A stretch of 31,378 bases of DNA from the NCBI GenBank assembly GCA_020725805.1, contig DYEF01000008.1, positions 1 through 31,378 of the forward strand, given 5' to 3'. The stretch is from Bdellovibrio sp. (lineage in GTDB: Bacteria > Myxococcota > SpSt-1050). Shown here one piece after another: positions 15,055 to 25,017 of the stretch. Position numbers and translations under genes: made by a program. Position 1 is the stretch's first letter, and each line of letters begins with the position of its first letter. A model generated the notes under the pieces. That model had not been told where the DNA came from and ran no database searches. It saw nothing but the letters and a program-made list of their open reading frames with translations.

Positions 15055-17214
15055 TTGATAAGAGTTAACGATATACTTGATGCCGTGAGTGAATATAATC
15101 CGGATGCCGACCTGGATGTCATCAAGAAGGCTTATATTTATGCATATAACCAGCACGCCGGAGTCGAGAGGAAGGACGGAGAGCCGTATATTACCCACCC
15201 GCTTGAGGTTGCCGGAATCCTTGCCAAGCTCAAAATGGATGTGGCCTCTATTGCCGCGGCATTTCTGCACGACGTAATCGAGGATACAGATACCTCCAAG
15301 GAAGAGGTGGTCAAACTCTTTGGTCAGGAGATCGCCGATCTGGTTGACGGGGTTACCAAGATATCTGCAATTCAGCTTGTCAGCAAGGAGGTTCAGGCCT
15401 CCGAGAATTTCCGCAAGATGCTCATCGCAATGTCGAATGATATCAGGGTGATTCTTATCAAACTGGCAGACAGGCTCCACAATATGCGGACCCTCGATTC
15501 GATGGCGCCCGAGAAGAGGGCGAGGATAGCACAGGAGACGATGGAGATATACGCGCCTATTGCCAACAGGCTCGGTATAAGCTGGATAAAGACCGAACTG
15601 GAGGACCTCTCCTTCAAATATCTGCATCCGAAGGAATATCAGATGCTTATGGATAGTCTGGCGGCACGGCAGGCGGAGAGACAGAAATATATAGAAGAGG
15701 TAAAGAGTATCCTGAAAGAGAAGATATCTCAGGAGAAGATAAACTGCGAGGTCCACGGCAGGCTAAAGCACCTCTATTCCATATACAGGAAGATGAAGCT
15801 TCAGAATGTGGACCTGACCCAGATATACGATATTCTTGCCTTCAGGGTGCTGGTAAATACCGTTCAGGAGTGCTATGAGGTTCTGGGTGTAATTCATGCA
15901 AACTGGAAGCCGATTCCCGGCAGATTCAAGGATTTCATTGCCCTGCCGAAGGTAAACGGTTACAAATCACTTCACACAACTGTTCTGGGACCAAAAGGGG
16001 AGAGAATCGAGATACAGATAAGGACATACGAGATGCACCGCGTTGCGGAGTTCGGTATCGCTGCCCACTGGAAGTATAAGGAGGGGAAACTCGTTCAGGA
16101 CAAGGGTATTCTGAAGTTCGAGTGGCTAAGACAGCTTATGGAACTTCAGAAGGATGAGAAGGACCCCGACTACTTCATTGATAATGTAAAGCAGGCAATG
16201 TTTCAGGACGAGGTCTTTGTCTTTACTCCGAACGGAGATGTAAAGGAGTTGCCGGCAGGTTCGACGCCTGTGGACTTTGCCTATGCCGTTCATACCGATG
16301 TGGGTCACAGGTGTTCCGGGGCAAAGGTCAACAACCAGATTGTCCCGCTGAGATATCAGCTCAAAAACGGGGATGTCGTCGAGATCATTACCTCCAACGA
16401 ACCGAAGGTCAGCAGGGACTGGCTCAAGTTTGTAAAATCCTCGAGGGCAATTTCGAAGATAAATGCATATCTGAGGCAGGAGCAGAAAGAGAGGTTCAAG
16501 CAGATCGGCCGTCAGATTCTCGAAAAGGAACTCAGAAAGCACGGTATGTCTGTCGGCAGGTTTCTGAAGTCTCAGGATTTCGAGAAGATTCTCAGGGATT
16601 TCAAGCTGGCGGACGAGAACGAACTTTATTATGTAATCGGTTCGGGAAGGTACACGGCCCCGGCACTGCTCAAGACGATAATAAAGGAGGAACCGAAGGA
16701 GCCGGCTCAGGAGGAGGAGAAGGGTCTGTCGAAGATCATAAAGAAGATGATGGGGGGTTCGAATACAGGTATAGTTATAGACGGCATCAATGATGTTGTG
16801 GCTCATCTTGCAAAATGCTGCAATCCGATTCCGGGAGACAAGATAGTCGGCTATACGACCCCGAGAAGGGGTATTATGGTTCATGTGAAGGGTTGCCCGA
16901 GGGCGGCCGTTATCGACCAGGACAGAAAAGTAGAGGTCACATGGAGTGAAAAGGACCAGAATATCTATATGATAGGTCTGAAGATTCTGACAGATGACAG
17001 GCCCGGTATTCTTGCCTCGATAAGCAGGGCGCTCTCGGAACTCAAGGTTAATATAGCAGAGGCAAACTGCAAGACATTCGATAACGGAAGGGCTGTCTGT
17101 CTGTTCAGGATAGGTGTGAAAAACAAGACACAGCTCGACGGTATAATCAAGGAACTCTCTACAATTTCGGGGGTCAATAATGTGGAGAGAGATAACAGAC
17201 AGGAGGAGAAATGA
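15055..17214 (+). CDS. rel: Bifunctional (p)ppGpp synthetase/hydrolase (RelA/SpoT)
   Basis: The 719-residue enzyme makes and degrades the stringent-response alarmone. The HD hydrolase has His72-Asp73 in LHDVIEDTD and RLHNMRTL. The synthetase carries RFKD near residues 292-295 (the R-x-K-D signature of bifunctional enzymes) and YKSLHTT. A TGS domain ([19 protein letters not shown]), a zinc-finger-like domain ([22 protein letters not shown]) and a C-terminal ACT domain follow. The start is assigned to TTG 15055, with AGGAG 9 nt upstream, because the sequence before it (from an ATG at 14932) is Phe-rich and unlike the family. It heads a seven-gene operon. Confidence 0.96.
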   Translation: MIRVNDILDAVSEYNPDADLDVIKKAYIYAYNQHAGVERKDGEPYITHPLEVAGILAKLKMDVASIAAAFLHDVIEDTDTSKEEVVKLFGQEIADLVDGVTKISAIQLVSKEVQASENFRKMLIAMSNDIRVILIKLADRLHNMRTLDSMAPEKRARIAQETMEIYAPIANRLGISWIKTELEDLSFKYLHPKEYQMLMDSLAARQAERQKYIEEVKSILKEKISQEKINCEVHGRLKHLYSIYRKMKLQNVDLTQIYDILAFRVLVNTVQECYEVLGVIHANWKPIPGRFKDFIALPKVNGYKSLHTTVLGPKGERIEIQIRTYEMHRVAEFGIAAHWKYKEGKLVQDKGILKFEWLRQLMELQKDEKDPDYFIDNVKQAMFQDEVFVFTPNGDVKELPAGSTPVDFAYAVHTDVGHRCSGAKVNNQIVPLRYQLKNGDVVEIITSNEPKVSRDWLKFVKSSRAISKINAYLRQEQKERFKQIGRQILEKELRKHGMSVGRFLKSQDFEKILRDFKLADENELYYVIGSGRYTAPALLKTIIKEEPKEPAQEEEKGLSKIIKKMMGGSNTGIVIDGINDVVAHLAKCCNPIPGDKIVGYTTPRRGIMVHVKGCPRAAVIDQDRKVEVTWSEKDQNIYMIGLKILTDDRPGILASISRALSELKVNIAEANCKTFDNGRAVCLFRIGVKNKTQLDGIIKELSTISGVNNVERDNRQEEK

Positions 17215-17591
17215 AGAAGATTATCTCAACAGAGAATGCTCCGAAGGCTATAGGTCCCTATTCACAGGCGGTTCTTGCGGGAAATATGCTCTTTGTCTCG
17301 GGGCAGATACCGGTGGATCCGAATACCGGAAATGTCGTTAGCGGCGGGGCAAAGGCTCAGGCCGAACAGGTCCTGAAAAATGTAATGGCAGTTCTTAATG
17401 CGGCCGGATTCAGCTCTGACGACGTGGTGAAGACGACTATCTTTCTCAAGGATATGAACAGCTTTGCCGAGGTAAACGAGGTTTACAAGGGCTTTTTTAA
17501 GGAAGGAAACTATCCCGCGAGGGCAACCGTTGAGGTGGCAAGACTCCCCAAGGATGTACTTGTGGAGATCGAGGCTGTCGCAGTAAAATGA
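17211..17591 (+). CDS. ridA: RidA enamine/imine deaminase
   Basis: RidA hydrolyses reactive enamine/imine intermediates from PLP enzymes such as threonine dehydratase. The 126-residue protein is full length. It has [13 protein letters not shown] at the N-terminus, the catalytic-site Arg104 in [13 protein letters not shown], and Glu120. Its ATG overlaps the rel stop by 4 nt (ATGA), indicating translational coupling. Confidence 0.97.
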   Translation: MKKIISTENAPKAIGPYSQAVLAGNMLFVSGQIPVDPNTGNVVSGGAKAQAEQVLKNVMAVLNAAGFSSDDVVKTTIFLKDMNSFAEVNEVYKGFFKEGNYPARATVEVARLPKDVLVEIEAVAVK

Positions 17592-18142
17592 GCTGGGTCT
17601 TTATTCTGGTAGTTATTGCTGCCCTGGCCTTTCTCTTTTCGAAGAATATCTCCGCATTCTTTTACCAGAGGATGGACAAGAAGAATCCCTCACCGTTCTC
17701 TTCGTCGAATTTTCAGATTGCACAACGTTTCGAACTGAAGAAGGACTATGACAGGGCAATTACCGCATATACCCATCTGATTGAGGAATTTCCCGATTTC
17801 GAGGCGGCATATATATCGGTTGCCGAGATATATAAGAAGAGGAAGGAATACGACAAGGCCGTTTCATGGCTCGGGAAACTGTATGAGAGGAATCATAGTC
17901 CCGACACACTCTATCTGATATGCGAGATGTATATGGCTCAGGGGAATGACCAGAAGGCAGAAGAGATTCTCAACAATCATTATGACGAACTGAATGAATT
18001 TCAGCCGATAATAGATTCCTATCTGAAGGTCAGAAGGAATCAGGACAGGGAGGCCTATACTCATCTGAAGATTCTCGCCGGCTCCGAGGATGTAAAGGAT
18101 TACATAAGACTGAAAGCAAAGAGGGTACTTGGTTATCTATGA
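17588..18142 (+). CDS. Membrane-anchored TPR protein
   Basis: The 184-residue protein has an N-terminal transmembrane helix ([14 protein letters not shown]) and a cytoplasmic or periplasmic TPR solenoid ([61 protein letters not shown]). The layout recalls LapB-like proteins, but it is much shorter and lacks the C-terminal rubredoxin cysteines. It overlaps the genes on both sides by 4 nt. The partner is unknown. Confidence 0.85.
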   Translation: MSWVFILVVIAALAFLFSKNISAFFYQRMDKKNPSPFSSSNFQIAQRFELKKDYDRAITAYTHLIEEFPDFEAAYISVAEIYKKRKEYDKAVSWLGKLYERNHSPDTLYLICEMYMAQGNDQKAEEILNNHYDELNEFQPIIDSYLKVRRNQDREAYTHLKILAGSEDVKDYIRLKAKRVLGYL

Positions 18143-19014
18143 ACTATGATATGCCCCTGTACAGACCGCCTTCTGAGGCGTATTCGATGATATTTCAGGT
18201 GACTCTCGGATGCTCGCATAACCGGTGTAAATTCTGCTATATGTACAAGACGAAGAGGTTCAGAATCAGGGGAATCGATGCAATCAGAAAAGAGATAGAG
18301 TATGTGGCAAAACAGGGGTATGAGTTTGATAAGGTCTTTCTCGCAGACGGGGATGCCCTCGTAATAAAGACAGATACGATGCTTCAGATTCTCAGGCTTA
18401 TCAGGGATAATTTCCCCTTCGTAAAGAGGGTAAGTGCCTATGCAAATCCTTCGAATATCCTTCTGAAATCGGAAGAGGAACTGAAATCTATCAGTGATGC
18501 TGGTCTCAGAATGCTCTATATCGGCATCGAATCGGGGGATGACGAGATACTGAAGCTGATAGACAAGGGTGCCGATTCGGCTGAAATTACGGAGAGTATT
18601 AAAAAGGCAAAAAGGACAGGATTCCAGACGTCCGCAACGGTTATTCTCGGGCTCGGGGGACGGGAAAGGACCGTTCAGCACTGCAGAAATACCGCAAGAC
18701 TCGTCAATGAGGCACATCCGGATTATCTCTCGCTGCTAACCCTTATGCTGGGTCCCTTTGAGGATGAATACAGAAAGTCACTCGGAGGCAGGTGGAGTCC
18801 GCTGGGCCCTGTCGAGACCCTTGTGGAGATTCGGGATATCATCAAGGATATCAGTGTAAAAGGAATAGTCTTCAGGACGAATCACGCCTCGAACTATCTT
18901 CCGCTTAAGGGGACTATTTCGGAGGATAAAAACAGGTTGATAAAAATTCTGAATAGTGCAATAGAAAGACCCGAAGATGCCCCGCTGAAACCGGAATTTC
19001 TGCGGGGTCTTTGA
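18139..19014 (+). CDS. Radical SAM protein (COG1032-like)
   Basis: This 291-residue protein has the 4Fe-4S/SAM site at Cys25, Cys30 and Cys33 (GCSHNRCKFCYMY). The spacing is C-x4-C-x2-C rather than the common C-x3-C-x2-C. GIESGDDEILKLIDKG and the VILGLGG strand are typical of radical SAM barrels. There is no B12-binding or TRAM domain. The reaction cannot be told from sequence. It overlaps the TPR gene by 4 nt. Confidence 0.9.
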   Translation: MNYDMPLYRPPSEAYSMIFQVTLGCSHNRCKFCYMYKTKRFRIRGIDAIRKEIEYVAKQGYEFDKVFLADGDALVIKTDTMLQILRLIRDNFPFVKRVSAYANPSNILLKSEEELKSISDAGLRMLYIGIESGDDEILKLIDKGADSAEITESIKKAKRTGFQTSATVILGLGGRERTVQHCRNTARLVNEAHPDYLSLLTLMLGPFEDEYRKSLGGRWSPLGPVETLVEIRDIIKDISVKGIVFRTNHASNYLPLKGTISEDKNRLIKILNSAIERPEDAPLKPEFLRGL

Positions 19015-19026
19015 GCCGGAGGTTTT

Positions 19027-20235
19027 ATGAGAGTTCTGCTTATATCGAGAGGTGATGTCTTTCCGCCCTTCCACGGAGCGGCATCAAGGATAGTCAATAC
19101 TGCAAAATATCTGAGCCGTGAATCGTGTGAGGTCTTCTTCCTGCCTTCGCAGTCGGACAGGTATTATATTTTCAGAAATGCACAGGTAGAGGAGGTCCAG
19201 TTCAGCCCCTTCCTCAGGGACCTGAGGTCGGATACCTCAAAAATAGACAGGATTCTCGAGCGGCTCGAGATACCGCCTGAGGACCACATACTCTACAGAC
19301 CTCTTCTGGCAAGGGATATAATTCTCAGGGCAGCCGCCCTTTCCTTCAACAACGACTTTGATATAGTGCAGGCAGAGTTCCCTGCCTTTGCAATCCCTGC
19401 AATGTTTGCAAGGAAGGCGAGAATCAGGAGAAAGATTAAGCAGGTACTTGTGGAGCACAATGTGGAGTTCGAGAGAATCGGAATATCCTCTCCGTCAATA
19501 AGCAAGAAGGGCATAAAGAATCTGAGGAGAATAGAACGTCTTGCCTGCAGGATATCTGATATGGTAGTAACGGTCTCGGAACACGACAGGGAGAAACTTG
19601 CCGGAATCGGAATAGGGAGGGAGAAGACTATAACTATTCCTCACGGCGTGGACCTCGAAAATTATGTCAATGTCAACGGTCATAGGATTCGTGAAAAACT
19701 CGGTATACCCTCTGATGCAGTAGTCCTCTTCTTTCACGGGGTTTATGACTATAAGCCGAACAGGGATGCACTTTTCAGGATAGTGAACAATATCTTTACT
19801 GCCCTGAGGCAGAAGGGAATCAATACTGTGGTGATTGCAACGGGTCAGAATCCGCCTCAGGAACTGAAAAGGGAGGGAGTCTATCTCACGGGTGCGGTAG
19901 AGAATCTGCCGGATTTCATCGATGCGTCCGATATCTGCCTTGTAACACTCACGGGCGGCGGCGGAACGAGACTTAAGATACTCGAATACTTTGCCGCAAA
20001 GAAACCGGTTTTATCGACTGCAAAGGGGATTGAGGGTATAGACGTAAAGGACGGCACGGAGTATATAAGGGCCGAGAGGGACGAGGATTTTGTGAGGTAT
20101 ATAGAGCAGTATCAGGTCTCGAAGGAGAAATTTCTTCAGATAGGCGAGAACGGATTCAGATTTGTCCAGAGATATGACTGGTCCAATATTGCACGGCAGT
20201 ATATGAAGATGTATCAGGGGCTCATTTCGAAATGA
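19027..20235 (+). CDS. GT4-type glycosyltransferase
   Basis: The 402-residue GT-B enzyme has an N-terminal acceptor domain (MRVLLISRGDVFPPFHGAAS, with the loop before the first helix) and a C-terminal nucleotide-sugar domain (FFHGVYDYKPNRDA, then LTGGGGTRLKILEYFAAKKPVLST). It is probably cytoplasmic and involved in envelope polysaccharide or lipid glycan synthesis. Donor and acceptor are unknown. A GGAGG site precedes the ATG; the radical SAM gene ends 12 nt before. Confidence 0.93.
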   Translation: MRVLLISRGDVFPPFHGAASRIVNTAKYLSRESCEVFFLPSQSDRYYIFRNAQVEEVQFSPFLRDLRSDTSKIDRILERLEIPPEDHILYRPLLARDIILRAAALSFNNDFDIVQAEFPAFAIPAMFARKARIRRKIKQVLVEHNVEFERIGISSPSISKKGIKNLRRIERLACRISDMVVTVSEHDREKLAGIGIGREKTITIPHGVDLENYVNVNGHRIREKLGIPSDAVVLFFHGVYDYKPNRDALFRIVNNIFTALRQKGINTVVIATGQNPPQELKREGVYLTGAVENLPDFIDASDICLVTLTGGGGTRLKILEYFAAKKPVLSTAKGIEGIDVKDGTEYIRAERDEDFVRYIEQYQVSKEKFLQIGENGFRFVQRYDWSNIARQYMKMYQGLISK

Positions 20236-21005
20236 ATATTACCGATACACATTGTCACCTGAATGACCCGTCCTTTGAGAAGAGGCTAAGCGATGTAATC
20301 GGGAGGGCAGCAAAGGCGGGGGTCAGTGATTTTATCGTCCCTGCATATAACGAAGATTCACTCGGAATAACGAGGGAACTGGCAAAAAGGTACAAAAACA
20401 TTCACCCTGCGTACGGAATTCACCCATGGTATATCCGTACAGACTTCGGTATCTCGTCTCTGAAAGAGTTTCTGGAAGACAGCCGTACGGTGGCTGTAGG
20501 TGAGATCGGTCTCGACTACGCAGAAGATGTCAGTACGTCAAGGGATATCCAGAAGAGAGTCCTTGTTGAACAGATTGAACTTGCTTTGTCCTTTGACCTT
20601 CCTGTTCTTTTACACTGCAGGAGGGCACATCAGGATATGCTGGAGATTCTCCGGAATTATGCGGGGAGGATAAGGGGGATTATGCATTCATACAGCGGAA
20701 GTCGTGAGATGATAGCGGATTTTATTAATACAGGTATGTATTTTTCGTTCTCAGGTGCGGTGACGAGAAGTCATGCAAAAAAATATCACAGGAATGCGGT
20801 TGCAGTTCCTCTGGACAGGATTCTCTTCGAGACTGATGCCCCTTCCATATCTACGCAGAGTGTCAATGCGGCAGATGTCGAGCCCTGTCACATAACCGAG
20901 ATTATCGGTTTCGTTGCACAGCTCAGAAAGACTGACAGGGACACTCTTGTAAAGGCAAGCATTGAGAATGTAAAAAGTCTTTTCGGAGATAGGCTTGGAG
21001 AATAG
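20232..21005 (+). CDS. tatD: TatD-family metal-dependent hydrolase
   Basis: The 257-residue TIM-barrel enzyme carries all the TatD ligands: HCH at the N-terminus (DTHCHLND), Glu91 in GEIGLDY, His128 (LLHCRR), His152 (MHSYSGS) and Asp202 (ETDAPS). Family members are DNases or related hydrolases. The ATG overlaps the glycosyltransferase stop by 4 nt. Whether this paralogue is TatD, YcfH or YjjV-like cannot be told from the sequence alone. Confidence 0.94.
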   Translation: MNITDTHCHLNDPSFEKRLSDVIGRAAKAGVSDFIVPAYNEDSLGITRELAKRYKNIHPAYGIHPWYIRTDFGISSLKEFLEDSRTVAVGEIGLDYAEDVSTSRDIQKRVLVEQIELALSFDLPVLLHCRRAHQDMLEILRNYAGRIRGIMHSYSGSREMIADFINTGMYFSFSGAVTRSHAKKYHRNAVAVPLDRILFETDAPSISTQSVNAADVEPCHITEIIGFVAQLRKTDRDTLVKASIENVKSLFGDRLGE

Positions 21006-21726
21006 ACGTTTTTTCCGCACAGAACTGCTCTTCGGAAGTGAGGGATTCAGAAGAATTCAGAAATCTTCGGTTGCAGTAGTCGGTCTGGGGGCAGTAGGTT
21101 ATACTGCCGCAGAGGCACTTGTCAGGACAGGTGTGGAAAATCTCACAATTGTCGACTGCGATATAATAGAGGAGTCGGATTTCAACAGACATCTTCTGGG
21201 GCTTGAGGAGAATATAGGAATCAGCAAGGTAATTGCGGCTGCAAAAAGGCTCAGGTCAATTAACAGCAATGTGGTCATTGATGTGAGGGAGGAATTCTTC
21301 CATCTGGATACGGCCGGCAAAATCTTTGGCAGAAAATTCGATTTTCTTATTGATGCAATCGACTCGCTTAATCCGAAGGCTGAGCTCATAAAATACTGCA
21401 TAGGGGAGAAACAGCCGTTTATTTCCACTATGGGGGCTGCCCGCAGAACCGACCCTTCACTGATAAGGGTATCCACTATAAATCAGGCAGGTGTATGTCC
21501 TCTGCTGAGGCAGATAAAGAGAAAACTCAGGAGGGAGGGGGTATATGAGGATTTTCCCGTTGTCTACTCTACTGAGGAAATAAAGGGCGAGGTCTTAAAG
21601 GGTGAAAGGATGTATTATACCCGTGGTCGTATCAGGGATGTGCTCCCCTCATCGGTGATAGGGACGGGTATCTTCGGACTCTATGCGGCCGCCTTTGCAA
21701 TCAGTTTTCTGACGAACAAGAGATAG
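20995..21726 (+). CDS. tcdA: TcdA-like E1 enzyme (tRNA ct6A dehydratase)
   Basis: The 243-residue ThiF/E1-superfamily protein has the nucleotide loop VGLGAVGYTAAEALVR, DCDIIEESDFNRHL and DAIDSLNPKAELI. This matches TcdA/CsdL, which cyclises t6A37 in tRNA with ATP. The start is TTG 20995, overlapping tatD by 11 nt, with GGAG about 8 nt upstream; no suitable ATG exists near the N-terminus. It is the last gene of the rel operon and converges on hemW with only 3 nt between stops. Confidence 0.9.
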   Translation: MENRRFFRTELLFGSEGFRRIQKSSVAVVGLGAVGYTAAEALVRTGVENLTIVDCDIIEESDFNRHLLGLEENIGISKVIAAAKRLRSINSNVVIDVREEFFHLDTAGKIFGRKFDFLIDAIDSLNPKAELIKYCIGEKQPFISTMGAARRTDPSLIRVSTINQAGVCPLLRQIKRKLRREGVYEDFPVVYSTEEIKGEVLKGERMYYTRGRIRDVLPSSVIGTGIFGLYAAAFAISFLTNKR

Positions 21727-21729
21727 GTT

Positions 21730-22878
21730 TTACAGCATAAGTTCACGGACAACGAGATTGTTGAAGATAAATCCTTTCAGTGTGGGGGAGATGAAACCAC
21801 GTCTTAGTTTCAGATAGCCGTCTCTCTCGAACTCCTCTGAACGTCTGATGATCTTTTCAAGCTCACCGGTATTCGTAATCTTTCTCAGTTCACTTGTCGG
21901 AACGCCCCTCAGGGTTCTGAGTCCGAGCATGATAAATTCGTTGATTCGGGTCTTTCTGTCTGTCTTTTCGAATTCATCGAAGGTGTGGTTGCCGGTATTA
22001 ATACCGGTTATGTATTCCTTTATACCGGAGATGTTTTTGTATCTGATTCTTTCTCCTCTCTGGTCTGTGTAGTGACCCGCGGCTGATGAGCCAAGTCCGA
22101 TATACTCCCCGTTTTTCCAGTAATTGATATTGTGTTTTGACTCGCAGCCCTTTTTTGCAAAATTGGAGATTTCGTAGTGGACGAATCCCGCATCTGTAAG
22201 AAAGTTGTGCAGTAATTCGTACTGGGTTGTTATTATCTGTTCGTCCAGACCTGTTATTGTTTGTGGAAGTTTTCTGATACTTTTCCTGTTGAGCGTAAGG
22301 ATGTATGCAGATATGTGTCTTACGGGGTATTGCAGTATATCTCCTGTGTCTTTGAGTAAATCCTCCGGATTTTTAGAAAGACCGATGAGAAAATCGGTGC
22401 TTACGTTTGCAAATCCCGACCCGAAAATTTTTTCGAGCGCATCAAAGACGGACTTTCTGCTGTGAACCCTGTTTAGGCTTTTCAGGGTAGTATCATTCAG
22501 ACTCTGCACGCCGAGGCTTATTCTGTTTACTCCGTATTCTCTGAGCAGGGCGAGATTCTCTCTGCTGACCGAATCGGGATTCATTTCGAAGGTAAATTCA
22601 TAACCTTCTGCAAAAGAGAGATTTTCGGAGATAAAACCCAGCAGGCTGTGAATCAGGTGCAGAGAGAGTGAGGAGGGTGTTCCTCCGCCGATATAGAGTG
22701 TACGGATATTGCCGGAGATATATCTTTTGTAATAAATAAACTCCTTTTTGAGTGCGTCAATATAGTCGTCTGTATAATATAATACCTCTCTTATCCGTTC
22801 TGAGTAGAAATCACAGTAAAGGCATCTGTCTTTGCAGAAAGGGATATGTATGTAGAGAGAGGTTACGGGTCTTGTCAC
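21730..22878 (-). CDS. hemW: HemW-like radical SAM heme chaperone
   Basis: The 382-residue protein starts with SLYIHIPFCKDRCLYCDF, the C-x3-C-x2-C site (Cys15, Cys19, Cys22) in the HemW form that lacks the fourth cysteine of HemN. IGGGTPSSL, the GVQSLND motif and HNINYWKNGEYIGLG are all HemW signatures. HemW is a heme-binding protein, often misnamed coproporphyrinogen oxidase. The GTG start overlaps the upstream lipoprotein stop (GTGA). Confidence 0.94.
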   Translation of the reverse strand: MTRPVTSLYIHIPFCKDRCLYCDFYSERIREVLYYTDDYIDALKKEFIYYKRYISGNIRTLYIGGGTPSSLSLHLIHSLLGFISENLSFAEGYEFTFEMNPDSVSRENLALLREYGVNRISLGVQSLNDTTLKSLNRVHSRKSVFDALEKIFGSGFANVSTDFLIGLSKNPEDLLKDTGDILQYPVRHISAYILTLNRKSIRKLPQTITGLDEQIITTQYELLHNFLTDAGFVHYEISNFAKKGCESKHNINYWKNGEYIGLGSSAAGHYTDQRGERIRYKNISGIKEYITGINTGNHTFDEFEKTDRKTRINEFIMLGLRTLRGVPTSELRKITNTGELEKIIRRSEEFERDGYLKLRRGFISPTLKGFIFNNLVVRELML

Positions 22879-23471
22879 TCTGACTGATTTCCTGCAGATG
22901 GGTCGAAGGAATAACCGAGCAGTTCGGCTCTGAGCACCGGCACGGTATTCTCCCCGTATATGGCAAACTGCTCTATAAGGACCGGTCCTACACCGTCTGC
23001 ATAATGTGTACGCAGAAGTATATTCTGTCCTTTTATGACCTCTTCGGTAATTATGCAGTTTCTGAATTCCTTGTCTCTGATTTTCAGTGAATCTATGTGG
23101 CCGGTAATGGTGATTCTGCCCTCTGCCGCTGATGTCTTGAACTCCCAGAGGCTCCCCTTTTTGAGAGGGAGTTTCAGGATATAGTATCCGGCGGATTTTT
23201 TCATTATTCCGTCGTCTTTTATAATGTAGTAGAATATGCTCCCGTTCGAATTTACCTTTATCTCACTGCCTGTTGTCTCTTCCACTTCGGTTTTGATCAG
23301 TGATGACTGGTTCTCCTGAACGGATATCAGCAGATAGCTCCACGCATAACCTTTTTTGAGCGGGAAGAATCTCTCTATTTCGCCAAGAGGTTCCTTTGAC
23401 ACCGGTACTGTTTTGGGACATGCCGGAAGGAAGAGCAGCAGGATAAGAAAAATAGCCGCAAAACGTTTCAT
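22875..23471 (-). CDS. Lipoprotein of unknown function
   Basis: This 198-residue protein has a lipoprotein signal MKRFAAIFLILLLFLPAC with Cys18 as the modified residue. The mature part is beta-rich (FFPLKKGYAWSYLLIS, then LPLKKGSLWEFKTS), two similar strand pairs that may reflect an internal duplication. It sits 2 nt after the TolC-like gene with GAGGGT as ribosome binding site. It is probably anchored in the outer membrane. No family recognised with confidence. Confidence 0.85.
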   Translation of the reverse strand: MKRFAAIFLILLLFLPACPKTVPVSKEPLGEIERFFPLKKGYAWSYLLISVQENQSSLIKTEVEETTGSEIKVNSNGSIFYYIIKDDGIMKKSAGYYILKLPLKKGSLWEFKTSAAEGRITITGHIDSLKIRDKEFRNCIITEEVIKGQNILLRTHYADGVGPVLIEQFAIYGENTVPVLRAELLGYSFDPSAGNQSE

Positions 23472-23473
23472 AC

Positions 23474-24844
23474 TTATTTACCCTCGAATGAATTGATCTC
23501 CCCTGTGTTCTTCAGAAGTTTGATATACTGAATCAGGCAGTCATTCTTCTCCTTTTCCAGAAGGAGTTCTGTGTTTGTTACAATAATCTCGGAATCGATC
23601 AGGTCGGACTGTGATATAATACCTACTTCATAACTCTTTGCCGAAAGCTCGTAGGATTTTTTTGCAAGTTCGAGCTGTTTTGACAGTGAGGTGACATTCT
23701 TTCTGCAGACATTGAGTTCGTCGACATTCTGAATAATCTGTGACCTTATGGAATCGGTCAGTTGCTTCGAGAGGATTTCATTCTCCTTTAGCCTCGATTT
23801 CTTTTCCTTCAGTTCGGCATATCTCATACCGCCGTCATACAGACTCAGGTTTGCCGAAAATATAATAAACCACTGGGTCTCATCTCCCAGAAAACTCGTC
23901 ATATCCGAATAACGGTAGGTGGCATTCAGGTTTAGGGTGGGCAGAAATTTTGCCTTTGAAATTTTTATGTCTCTGCTGATGATTGCATTGTTTTCACTGA
24001 TGATTTTCAGGTCTGTCCTGTTGCTGAGGGCTTTATTGAAGAGGACATCCGTATCATAAGTAATGTCTGTGTTTATCGGGACGGAATCCTCGACGTCAAA
24101 GTCCTTATCGGTATTCAGCAGCAGTGCGAGACTCTCTATAGCCATTCTGTATGCCTTCTGTGCCTTTTCGAAATCGTTTTGTGCCCTCTCGTTGTCGAGC
24201 TGAGCCTTGATGAGCGCAAGTTCATTTGCCTCTCCGTTTCTGAGTTTTGTCTCAACGACCTTCAGGTGAGCTCTGGCGAGTTCGGTCGAGTTCTTCGTTA
24301 TACCTATGCTCTTCTTTATGCTGATTGTATTCAGGTATGTAAGGGAGATATTGTATATCAGTTCTGCCTTCTGGTTCTCTCTGTTGAGTTCGGCAATCTT
24401 TGTGGAATCCTCTGCGTTTTTATAGGTGAGATATGAGGGTATATTTATCAGCGGGAGACTCAGATTTGCAAGCGCCCCGAAGGAGTTTTCCTTCTGTATT
24501 ACATAGTTCTGGTATTTACTGAACTGGATGTAGGGAGGGGTATTGATTATCTGGAGGGAGTCCAGCTCGGGAAATTTCATATTCACTTCCTTGTCGTATC
24601 TCGTATATGACCCCTGAACAATGAGTTGCGGCAGAAGGAGTGCAAGTGCCTTTCTCTGAAGTGATAGTGCCTGTTCTATCTTTTTGTTCTGAATCTCGAT
24701 GGAATATGAGTTTTTCAGTCCTGTCCTGATAGCTTCATTTAGAGAGATGATCTTTTGCTGTGTCTCTTTCTCCTCAGCCGGAAGCGGGGATTTCAAAAGG
24801 AGAAACAGGATGGTTACAGATAAGATTCTGAATAATAGGCTCAT
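23474..24844 (-). CDS. TolC-like outer membrane efflux protein
   Basis: The protein has about 456 residues with a signal peptide (MSLLFRILSVTILFLLLKSPLPAEE). The two-fold repeated TolC/OEP organisation is visible: a helix beginning ISLNEAIRTGLKNSYSIEI, ALLLPQLIVQGSYTRYD, and again KAFLPTLNLNATYRYSD after DLKIISENNAIISRD. It would form an outer-membrane channel for efflux or type I secretion. No inner-membrane pump or adaptor gene is in the window. The ATG at 24844 is chosen for the signal peptide; a GTG lies 18 nt upstream. No clear ribosome binding site is present. Confidence 0.9.
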   Translation of the reverse strand: MSLLFRILSVTILFLLLKSPLPAEEKETQQKIISLNEAIRTGLKNSYSIEIQNKKIEQALSLQRKALALLLPQLIVQGSYTRYDKEVNMKFPELDSLQIINTPPYIQFSKYQNYVIQKENSFGALANLSLPLINIPSYLTYKNAEDSTKIAELNRENQKAELIYNISLTYLNTISIKKSIGITKNSTELARAHLKVVETKLRNGEANELALIKAQLDNERAQNDFEKAQKAYRMAIESLALLLNTDKDFDVEDSVPINTDITYDTDVLFNKALSNRTDLKIISENNAIISRDIKISKAKFLPTLNLNATYRYSDMTSFLGDETQWFIIFSANLSLYDGGMRYAELKEKKSRLKENEILSKQLTDSIRSQIIQNVDELNVCRKNVTSLSKQLELAKKSYELSAKSYEVGIISQSDLIDSEIIVTNTELLLEKEKNDCLIQYIKLLKNTGEINSFEGK

Positions 24845-24852
24845 ATCCGGTT

Positions 24853-24881
24853 TATATATCACTCAAGTCATTTTTTAACAA
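24853..24881 (-). promoter_or_regulatory. Predicted promoter of the TolC-like operon
   Basis: TTGTTA (24881-24876) and TATATA (24858-24853) are 17 nt apart on the minus strand. The start would fall within a few bases of the ATG at 24844, giving a leaderless or nearly leaderless transcript. This fits the missing ribosome binding site. Consensus-based only. Confidence 0.4.
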
Positions 24882-24890
24882 GGCATAATT

Positions 24891-24942
24891 AACCGGTAAT
24901 TTCAAAACCGGCAACATATATGGTCTTTGCCGGATACCGGTT
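24891..24942. repeat. Nested inverted repeat in divergent promoter region
   Basis: Outer arms AACCGGTA (24891-24898) and TACCGGTT (24935-24942) are perfect 8-bp complements. Inner arms CCGGCAA (24908-24914) and TTGCCGG (24927-24933) are perfect 7-bp complements around a 12-nt loop. Together they make a 52-nt hairpin or a pair of operators, with a 9-nt bulge on one side and 1 nt on the other. No T-run follows on either strand. Confidence 0.85.
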
Positions 24943-25017
24943 CTGGTCGCACGGGTTGTCATATCCGTTTTATCGTAAAAGGGGTTCATTCGGTAATGCC
25001 TTTTGTTGAATTTTTGG

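Noticed and set aside
16126-16884. 252-codon frame antisense to rel
   Set aside because: It lies opposite a fully conserved enzyme, has no ribosome binding site of note and a biased His/Leu/Arg composition.
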